A program made the translations under genes and the position numbers. Below are positions 1 to 4,880 of a DNA stretch of 7,187 nucleotides, piece by piece. The stretch spans positions 1-7,187 of the forward strand of contig JAGCPM010000148.1 in NCBI GenBank assembly GCA_017965685.1, written 5' to 3'. Source of the DNA: Kiritimatiellia bacterium. GTDB lineage: Bacteria; Verrucomicrobiota; Kiritimatiellia; RFP12; UBA1067. The notes beneath the pieces are model-generated. The model was not told the origin of the DNA. It saw only the letters and a list, made by a program, of their open reading frames with translations, and made no database searches. Each line of letters starts with the position of its first letter. The stretch's first letter is position 1.

Positions 1-148
1 GGCGGATATAGGAGTGAACAGTACTGCCCGTCTGCATTTTGAAAAGCCGCATGAAGTGATAGCGGCTCAGATAAACTTTTTCAGCAAGCAAGTCAACAGA
101 AAGATCGGCGGAGAGATTTTCATTGATATATGCTGAATCTTCGCGGAA
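1..148 (-). pseudogene. AraC/XylS-family regulator fragment (HTH region, N-terminus missing)
   Basis: Translating the - strand with codon boundaries at 130-128 gives FREDSAYINENLSADLSVDL followed by LAEKVYLSRYHFMRLFKMQ and TGSTVHSYIR. This is the classic first helix-turn-helix of AraC-family activators: the 'YI.ENL...L....LA..V.LS..Y..RLFK..TG.....YI' pattern. The second HTH would lie beyond the left edge. The gene should continue upstream on the - strand (higher coordinates) into a sensor domain, but beyond about 148 the reading looks random. No ATG, GTG or TTG occurs in this frame between 130 and about 241. The N-terminal part has therefore been lost where the phosphatase sequence begins. 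The stretch is clearly less GC-rich than the operon (66 of 150 bases are G/C). AraC members often control sugar operons, but the orientation and the break mean this fragment cannot be assigned as regulator of the neighbouring genes. Identification of the family is firm; its exact 5' limit is an estimate. Confidence 0.8.
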
Positions 149-150
149 AA
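125..150. other. Junction of two 5'-truncated, divergent genes
   Basis: Recognisable AraC coding on the - strand runs up to about 136-148. Recognisable phosphatase coding on the + strand starts at about 133-139. Both genes lose their N-terminal part at this point, and GC content rises sharply to the right. Sequence alone cannot tell a real genomic rearrangement from a misassembled contig. Confidence 0.65.
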
Positions 151-675
151 AAGGAAATCGCAGAGTCCACCGACTCTGCGAACATGACGGATGCGGGGCT
201 GAAGGAAGTGAATGTGCCGATATCGTCGTACATGAGATGCTTCGGCGGGGAGTGGGAAGGAATGCGCAACGCGCTCCTTGTGTTCGCCAAGCCGGAGAAT
301 TATCCGATCTACTTCCACTGCGCGGGCGGCGCCGACAGGACGGGGACGCTCGCCTTCGTGCTGGAGGGAATATGCGGCGCGTCCGAGACCGACCTCGTCA
401 TCGACTACGAGCTCACCACCTGCTCGGGGATGTACGGGCCGCGCCTCCGCAACGCCGACGCCAGGCTCAACCCGATCGTCTACAAGCCCAACCGCGACTG
501 CATCTTGAGGATGATGGAATGCGTCAAGTCCTACAAAGGCAATACGCTCGCCGACAAGTTCGCCAACTGCGCCAAGCATCTTTGGCGTCTTACTGATGAC
601 GACATCGCGGCGATTCGCAGCGAACTTTCGCGGGCGTCCGGGAACTTGCGCGCGGCATGTTCGTGCGGCAAGTGA
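130..675 (+). CDS. Tyrosine-protein phosphatase (Y_phosphatase3-like), 5'-truncated
   Basis: This 181-residue frame contains the Cys-based phosphatase signature HCAGGADRTGT (H63, nucleophile C64, phosphate-binding R70), fitting HC-X5-R. It is followed by TLAFVLEGICG and a 'DLVIDYELTT' stretch, as in the bacterial tyrosine-specific phosphatases that also include IphP-like and lipid phosphatases. Such proteins hydrolyse phosphotyrosine or related phosphoesters. The first residues, MLNLRGKKE, match the internal 'DLR' strand that normally lies some 60 or more residues from the N-terminus ('...IKTxIDLRxxxE'). In-frame TGA at 124-126 blocks any extension, and no convincing ribosome site precedes 130 (a GGCGGAGAG at 107-115 is too distant). 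An internal ATG at 184 would remove even more. The protein is thus probably non-functional or a contig artefact, although the catalytic loop is intact. It lies 43 bases before the fucosidase on the same strand. Nothing ties its function to sugar use. Confidence 0.75.
   Translation: MLNLRGKKEIAESTDSANMTDAGLKEVNVPISSYMRCFGGEWEGMRNALLVFAKPENYPIYFHCAGGADRTGTLAFVLEGICGASETDLVIDYELTTCSGMYGPRLRNADARLNPIVYKPNRDCILRMMECVKSYKGNTLADKFANCAKHLWRLTDDDIAAIRSELSRASGNLRAACSCGK
158..181. repeat. Perfect 10-bp inverted repeat (hairpin, 4-nt loop)
   Basis: TCGCAGAGTC at 158-167 and its exact reverse complement GACTCTGCGA at 172-181 flank a CACC loop. On the - strand the stem is followed by a T-rich run (complement of the A-rich 145-157), so it resembles an intrinsic terminator reading leftwards. 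It sits within the 5' end of the phosphatase frame and just beside the gene junction. The symmetry is directly visible; its role as a terminator is inference. Confidence 0.6.
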
Positions 676-718
676 GGATGTGAAATCGTGGGAATGTGGA
701 AATGGAGGTGTGATGTAG
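676..718 (+). promoter_or_regulatory. Leader of the first fucosidase, with ribosome binding site
   Basis: The 43 bases between the phosphatase stop and the fucosidase start are purine- and G-rich. GGAGGT at 704-709 is a strong Shine-Dalgarno site 9 bases before the ATG at 719 and decides that start over the second ATG at 728. Loose 7-base units (GGAATGT, GGAAATG, GAGGTGT) run through 691-711. No -35/-10 pair could be recognised, so the operon promoter, if it lies here, is not of a familiar type. Confidence 0.6.
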
Positions 719-2113
719 ATGAGAACGATGTGCGGAACAATTATTGCGGCGATTTGCGCTTTTGTCGCGGCGGTCGCGCTTGCGGACGCGAAGTACGGGG
801 CGAATTGGAATTCGCTGAACACGCGGCCGTGTCCGCAGTGGTGGAAGGACGCCAGGTTCGGCATATTCGTACACTGGGGCGTGTATTCCGTTCCGGCGTT
901 CGCGCCGCACGACACGAACAGCGTCTACGAGTGCTACGCCGAACACTACGGCAACCCAAAGCGTTGGGAGAAGGAGGGCTCCGCGTTCCCCGCGTACCAT
1001 GCAAAGCACCATCCCGGCAAGTCCTACGCAGATTTCGCGGCGGACTTCACGGCGGTGGACTTCGACCCCGCCGCATGGGCCGCTCTCTTCCGCCGCTCTG
1101 GCGCTAAGTACGTGGTGCTCACGTCGAAGCACCATGACGGATTCGCCCTCTGGCCGTCCGCGTATTCGCCGTACTTCAACGCGGGGATGACCGGTCCGAA
1201 GCGGGACCTCTGCGGCGAATTGACGGAGGCCGTGCGCGCGGCGGGGCTCCACATGGGCTTCTACTATTCTCTTCTCGAATGGCGGCATCCGCTCTGCAAC
1301 AAGAACGACATCGGCAAATTCGTCGAGCAGGTCAACCTTCCTCAGCTCAAGGAACTTGTCGTGTGCTACAGGCCGGAAATAGTCTGGACCGACGGCGAGT
1401 GGGACTATCCGTGGGAGGTCTGGCGAGGTCCGGAATTCCTTTCGTGGCTCTACAACGAGTCGCCGGTCAAGGATACCGTTGTCGCCAACGACCGCTGGGG
1501 CGCCGGATTTCGCGGCAAGTGCGGCGACCACTACACGACGGAATACGAGGATATTGCGCACGACGGAGAGGCGAGCGACTCGCATCCGTGGGAGGAGTGC
1601 CGCGGCATCGGGCTTTCGTTCGGCTACAACCGCTACGAGACTACGCAGCAGTATCTTTCGGACGAAGCCTGCATAGAGACGCTGTGCGACAAGGTTTCGC
1701 GCGGCGGGAACCTTTTGCTGAACGTAGGACCTACTGCGGAAGGACTCATCCCCGTCATCATGGAGGAGCGCCTTCTCGCGATCGGCAGGTGGCTTGAAGT
1801 CAACGGCGAGGCGATATACGGAACGGTCGCGTGGGAGAAGCGGCCCAGGGACATGAAGAAGAACCGCGTATATTTCACGAAGAAAGGCGACGTTCTCTAC
1901 GCAATCGTCTTCGGTTCCGCCGAGAAGGTTTTCGTGCCGGGTGCCGGCGAGGTCGATTCCGTCACGCTCCTCGGCAGCGAGCGGAAGATAGCATGGACGC
2001 GCAAAGGCGATGGCGTCGAAATCGAAATGCCACTCTTCCGCCAGGGCGCGGCGCCATGCGCTCATGCGCTTGTCTTCAAGCTGGCAAAAAGCAGCGGGAG
2101 GGAAACCGAATGA
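719..2113 (+). CDS. Secreted alpha-L-fucosidase, GH29, FUCA1-like (GH29-A type)
   Basis: This 464-residue enzyme should release terminal alpha-L-fucose from glycans outside the cytoplasm. A Sec signal peptide occupies residues 1 to about 24 (MRT, hydrophobic core, cut near ALADA/KYG). The GH29 (beta/alpha)8 domain follows from about 35 to 365: WWKDARFGIFVHWG (41-54), LTSKHHDGFALWPS (134-147), and IVWTDGEWDYP (221-231), in which D225 aligns with the retaining nucleophile. The SHPWEECRGIGLSFGYNR stretch (288-305) holds E292/E293, candidates for the acid/base, whose position varies in this family. SRGGNLLLNVGPTAEGLIP (327-345) and the 'WLEVNGEAIYGT' segment closely follow human FUCA1. A short C-terminal beta-sandwich follows to the end. 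Its length equals that of FUCA1 (about 466), so it is complete. The start at 719 is supported by GGAGGT at 704-709 and by the fact that its leader then aligns residue for residue with that of the next gene (C5-G6-T7-I8). The stop overlaps the next start by ATGA. Retaining GH29-A enzymes have broad linkage tolerance. The exact glycan is unknown. Confidence 0.95.
   Translation: MRTMCGTIIAAICAFVAAVALADAKYGANWNSLNTRPCPQWWKDARFGIFVHWGVYSVPAFAPHDTNSVYECYAEHYGNPKRWEKEGSAFPAYHAKHHPGKSYADFAADFTAVDFDPAAWAALFRRSGAKYVVLTSKHHDGFALWPSAYSPYFNAGMTGPKRDLCGELTEAVRAAGLHMGFYYSLLEWRHPLCNKNDIGKFVEQVNLPQLKELVVCYRPEIVWTDGEWDYPWEVWRGPEFLSWLYNESPVKDTVVANDRWGAGFRGKCGDHYTTEYEDIAHDGEASDSHPWEECRGIGLSFGYNRYETTQQYLSDEACIETLCDKVSRGGNLLLNVGPTAEGLIPVIMEERLLAIGRWLEVNGEAIYGTVAWEKRPRDMKKNRVYFTKKGDVLYAIVFGSAEKVFVPGAGEVDSVTLLGSERKIAWTRKGDGVEIEMPLFRQGAAPCAHALVFKLAKSSGRETE
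2096..2102 (+). promoter_or_regulatory. Ribosome binding site of second fucosidase
   Basis: GGGAGGG lies 7 bases before ATG 2110, inside the end of the first fucosidase. Together with the ATGA overlap it fixes the start at 2110, although the frame stays open upstream to 1831, and suggests translational coupling. Confidence 0.75.
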
Positions 2114-3507
2114 AAATCTTCTGCGGAACAATACTCGCGGCGATATTTGCGCTTTCGGCTGCGGCAAGACCTGCGCCGCGTCCGGCGATGGCGGCGCGGA
2201 TCGCGGCCGGAGAGGATGTCTACGGCATCGTCCACTGGGGTCTCAACACCTACACCGACCGGGAATGGGGCTATGGCGACGAAGACCCGGCGATGTTGAA
2301 TCCTTCGAAGTTCGACGCCGACCAGATCGTGGGCGCGTGCAAGGCCGCCGGAATGTGCGGGCTGGTAGTCGTCGCCAAGCACCATGACGGATTCTGCCTT
2401 TGGCCGACGAGGACCACGGAGCACAATATTACCAAAACTCCGTTTTGGAAGGGAACAGGGAACGGGGAACAGGGAAGAGATTACGTGAAGGAAATGGAGC
2501 AGGCGTGCAGAAGGGCGGGGCTTAAGTTCGGCGTCTACTGCTCGCCGTGGGACCGCAACAGCGCGTACTACGCGACCGACAAGTACGTCGAAATCTACCA
2601 CGCGCAACTCAAGGAACTTCTGGGGGGCGAGTATGGCGACATATTCGAGATGTGGTTCGACGGTGCGAACGGCGGCGACGGATACTACGGCGGGGCAAGG
2701 GAGAAGCGCAAGATCGGTGCAGACTACTACCGCTTTGGCGAGGTGTTCAAGTTCGTTCGAGAGCTTCAGCCGAACGTCACGATCTTCTCTGGCGCAGACG
2801 ACGATTCGGACCTTCGCTGGTGCGGCAACGAACGTGGTTTCATTTCCGAAGACTCGCGTGCAACGGTTGTCCGCACGGGCGGCTACTGCGATGGAAAGTA
2901 CGGGAATCCCAACTACGTGCCTACGCGCAACGCCGGTTCGCCGGACGGAGAATACTTCCGCGTATGCGAGGGCGACTTTCCGCTGCGCAAGGGCTGGTTC
3001 TACCATGAGAAAGAGCGCGGCACCACGAAGAGCGGCGCGTATCTTGCGAAGCTATACGTCGGCACTGCCGGGAACGGCGGCACGATGGACATCGGAATCG
3101 CGCCGAACAAGGACGGCGTCCTCGATGCTGACGACGTCAAGGCGCTCAGGGACTTCGGCGAACTGCGCAGGGCGCTTTTCGCGCATGATGCGAATGACGA
3201 CGAGAAGTTCAATGTCGTCGTCATGCGCGAAGACGTCGCCAACGGCGAGCTCGTGGACGAATGGGAGTTCGTCGCGGACGGCAAGGCCATATTGCATGGC
3301 AAGTCCATCGGCATAAAGCGTATACGGCTTTTGAGGGAACCTGCATTGGCAAGGAACTGCAATGTCCGGGTTGTTCGCGGCGTCGGTACGCCGAAGGTTT
3401 CATACAAGCTCTACTGCGCGGACCGGTCCGTCGTCGACGCGATCCTGAATGCGAAAGGCGACAACGGCGAGACCGATACCGCAAAGTGGATGAAGAAGGT
3501 AAAATAG
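2110..3507 (+). CDS. Secreted alpha-L-fucosidase, GH29, alpha-1,3/4-type (GH29-B-like)
   Basis: This 465-residue protein is a second, distinct GH29 fucosidase. A signal peptide covers residues 1 to about 20 (MKIFCGTILAAIFALSAAA). The catalytic barrel shows VYGIVHWGLNTYTDREWG (37-54), VVVAKHHDGFCLWPT (86-100), KFGVYCSPWDRNSAYYA (139-155) and EMWFDGANGGDGYYGG (180-195), where D184 is the likely nucleophile. In RWCGNERG (236-243), E241 is the likely acid/base by analogy with GH29-B enzymes. FRVCEGDFPLRKGWFYH (283-299) and GTTKSGAYLAKLYVGTAGNGG complete the pattern. After about 360 comes a beta-rich tail that resembles a reduced F5/8-type domain. GH29-B members prefer alpha-1,3/1,4-fucose next to a branched galactose (Lewis-type ends), so this enzyme could complement its upstream neighbour. 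Oddity: four 7-base repeats at 2451-2478 encode the extra residues TGNGEQG between WKG and the DYVKE helix. The gene overlaps its predecessor by four bases and ends five bases before the kinase. The family is secure; the linkage preference is inferred. Confidence 0.93.
   Translation: MKIFCGTILAAIFALSAAARPAPRPAMAARIAAGEDVYGIVHWGLNTYTDREWGYGDEDPAMLNPSKFDADQIVGACKAAGMCGLVVVAKHHDGFCLWPTRTTEHNITKTPFWKGTGNGEQGRDYVKEMEQACRRAGLKFGVYCSPWDRNSAYYATDKYVEIYHAQLKELLGGEYGDIFEMWFDGANGGDGYYGGAREKRKIGADYYRFGEVFKFVRELQPNVTIFSGADDDSDLRWCGNERGFISEDSRATVVRTGGYCDGKYGNPNYVPTRNAGSPDGEYFRVCEGDFPLRKGWFYHEKERGTTKSGAYLAKLYVGTAGNGGTMDIGIAPNKDGVLDADDVKALRDFGELRRALFAHDANDDEKFNVVVMREDVANGELVDEWEFVADGKAILHGKSIGIKRIRLLREPALARNCNVRVVRGVGTPKVSYKLYCADRSVVDAILNAKGDNGETDTAKWMKKVK
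2451..2478 (+). repeat. Four tandem 7-bp units inside the second fucosidase
   Basis: GGGAACA, GGGAACG, GGGAACA and GGGAAGA follow each other without gaps, differing by one or two bases. The array is inside the reading frame, at about residues 114-123. Seven is not a multiple of three, so gain or loss of one unit would shift the frame. The present copy number keeps the frame open. Confidence 0.85.
3494..3500 (+). promoter_or_regulatory. Ribosome binding site of xylulokinase-like gene
   Basis: AGAAGGT lies 12 bases before ATG 3513 and within the last codons of the second fucosidase. It is only moderate in strength and spacing. The start at 3513 rests mainly on the FGGY N-terminus (MVTLGIDSSTQ) beginning right there. 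Confidence 0.5.
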
Positions 3508-3512
3508 TCATC

Positions 3513-4880
3513 ATGGTCACTCTTGGGATAGATTCGTCTACGCAGGGCGCAAAAGCGGTCGTCTACGACGCCGGTGCCGGCAAGGTCGTCGCCTCCGCAG
3601 GCGTGAACTATGGCCGCGACCTGCCGGAGTTCGGCTCGCCGGAGGGCTTTTTGCCGAATGCCGATCCCCGTGTTCGCCGGGCAAATCCGGAAATGTGGGT
3701 TCGCGGGCTTGAACTCGTCTTGAGGCGTCTGAATGATTCTGGTGCGCCGATGGGCGAGATTGCCGCCGTGGGCGGGTGCGCGCAGCAGCACGCAACCGTT
3801 TGCCTTGGCGAGGGCGGCGACTTCACGCGGAAGGACTGCCCCATCTGGATGGACTCGTCGACTGGCGAAGAGGTCGCCTCGCTGGACGCCCGTTTCGGCA
3901 GTGCGCTCCGCGAACGCACCGGCTCGCCCGCGATCGAGCGTTTTGCCGCCGCGCAGATGATGAAGTTCTCGCGCGAGGAACCGGCCGCTTACGCCCGCAC
4001 CGTCCGTGTGCATCTCTTGAGTTCTTTCTTGACTTCGCTGCTCGCCGGCGAGGACGCCCCGGTCGACGTCGGAGACGGCGCGGGGATGAACCTTCTCGAC
4101 TTGCGTTCCCTCGAATGGGATGCTGAGATATGCGAGTTTGCCGCGCCGGGGCTTTCGGCAAGGCTCCCGCGCATCTACCGTCCCGGCGACGAGCCGCTAC
4201 GTCTCGCCGCCCGCTTCGCGGAATTCGGCCTCAGGCCCGGCATCCCCGTCGCGCCGTTTACCGGCGACAACCCCGCCTCGCTCGTCGGGTGCGGCGCGGA
4301 AAAGCCAGGCTGCGCCGTAATGTCGCTTGGGACCAGCGACACATTCTTCGCCGCGATGCCGGGGTTCCGCACGGACCCAGACGGCTTCGGACACGTCTTC
4401 GGAAACCCTTGCGGCGGATTCATGTCCCTTTCCTGTTTCAAGAACGGATCTCTCGCCCGCGACCGCGTCCGCCGCGAATGCGGCGTAGACTGGCGTTTCT
4501 TCGACGAGACGGCGTTCGCCCTGACGCCACCGGGCAACGGAGGCAAACGGGCGTTCCCGTACTTCGAGACGGAGCTTACGCCCAAGCACGACGCCACGGG
4601 CATAGAGGCGAACTTTGACTGGAGCGCAGCCGCGCCGGAGACGAAGATACGCGCCGTCGTCGAGGGGCAGGTTGCGAACATGCGGGAGAGGACGCGCTGG
4701 ATCGGCGACTTCAACACGGTATGCGTGACAGGCGGGGCGTCGCGGTCGAAGGGAATCCTTTCGGCCGTCGGCGACATCTTCGGGGCGGAGGTAAAGACGC
4801 TTGACGCGACGGATTCCGCCGCCATCGGCGGAGCGCGACTTGCCGCGATGGCGGTACACGACAGAGGGGAGGCAAAATGA
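3513..4880 (+). CDS. xylB: FGGY-family carbohydrate kinase, xylulokinase-like
   Basis: This 455-residue cytoplasmic kinase should phosphorylate a ketose with ATP, most simply D-xylulose to D-xylulose 5-phosphate. The N-terminal FGGY half starts with the nucleotide-binding strand LGIDSSTQGAKAVVYD (4-19). It continues with VGGCAQQHATV (86-96) and CPIWMDSSTGEE (109-120). The C-terminal half holds PFTGDNPASLVG (248-259), with catalytic base D252, then MSLGTSDTFF (270-279), LSCFKNGSLARDRVR (306-320) and the ATP-site VTGGASRSKGIL (405-416). Several of these stretches (IWMDSST, FTGDNPASL, SLGTSDT, CFKNGSL) resemble human XYLB as I recall its sequence, rather than L-fuculokinase or rhamnulokinase. 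The protein is shorter than XYLB (about 536), so some surface insertions are absent. The frame is open upstream to 3261, but that part has no family resemblance and overlaps the fucosidase. The gene is five bases after the fucosidase stop and overlaps the transporter by ATGA. The xylulose assignment is strong by family but doubtful by context, since the hydrolases release fucose. Confidence 0.9.
   Translation: MVTLGIDSSTQGAKAVVYDAGAGKVVASAGVNYGRDLPEFGSPEGFLPNADPRVRRANPEMWVRGLELVLRRLNDSGAPMGEIAAVGGCAQQHATVCLGEGGDFTRKDCPIWMDSSTGEEVASLDARFGSALRERTGSPAIERFAAAQMMKFSREEPAAYARTVRVHLLSSFLTSLLAGEDAPVDVGDGAGMNLLDLRSLEWDAEICEFAAPGLSARLPRIYRPGDEPLRLAARFAEFGLRPGIPVAPFTGDNPASLVGCGAEKPGCAVMSLGTSDTFFAAMPGFRTDPDGFGHVFGNPCGGFMSLSCFKNGSLARDRVRRECGVDWRFFDETAFALTPPGNGGKRAFPYFETELTPKHDATGIEANFDWSAAAPETKIRAVVEGQVANMRERTRWIGDFNTVCVTGGASRSKGILSAVGDIFGAEVKTLDATDSAAIGGARLAAMAVHDRGEAK
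4866..4872 (+). promoter_or_regulatory. Ribosome binding site of symporter gene
   Basis: GGGGAGG ends 4 bases before ATG 4877, within the end of the kinase gene. The spacing is short. With the ATGA overlap, translational coupling from the kinase is likely. Confidence 0.55.

Noticed and set aside
719..790. Lipoprotein signal because of Cys5 in the fucosidase leaders
   Set aside because: The cysteine precedes the hydrophobic core and is not in an L-A/S-G/A-C lipobox after it, so a normal Sec signal peptide is the better reading.
67..915. - strand frame of 282 codons at the left edge
   Set aside because: It lies in a different frame from the AraC reading and is mostly antisense to the phosphatase and fucosidase. 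Only the neighbouring frame shows the AraC motif.
2056..2071. Direct repeat of ATGCGCT near the end of the first fucosidase
   Set aside because: Only two short, imperfect copies that encode Cys-Ala-His-Ala; chance in GC-rich codons is sufficient.
1831..2109. N-terminal extension of the second fucosidase by 93 codons
   Set aside because: The extension overlaps the first fucosidase, is Arg-rich without family resemblance, and would bury the signal peptide that starts at 2110 after a good ribosome site.
590..2167. Long open frame on the - strand, 525 codons
   Set aside because: It is the antisense shadow of the first fucosidase in GC-rich DNA. The translation is Arg/Pro-rich and resembles no family, whereas the + strand is a clear GH29 enzyme.
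3261..3512. N-terminal extension of the kinase by 84 codons
   Set aside because: It overlaps the coding end of the second fucosidase and has no FGGY similarity. The family N-terminus begins right at ATG 3513.
3513..4880. Calling the kinase L-fuculokinase because of the fucosidases
   Set aside because: Its motifs fit the xylulokinase group better. Context alone is not enough to rename it.
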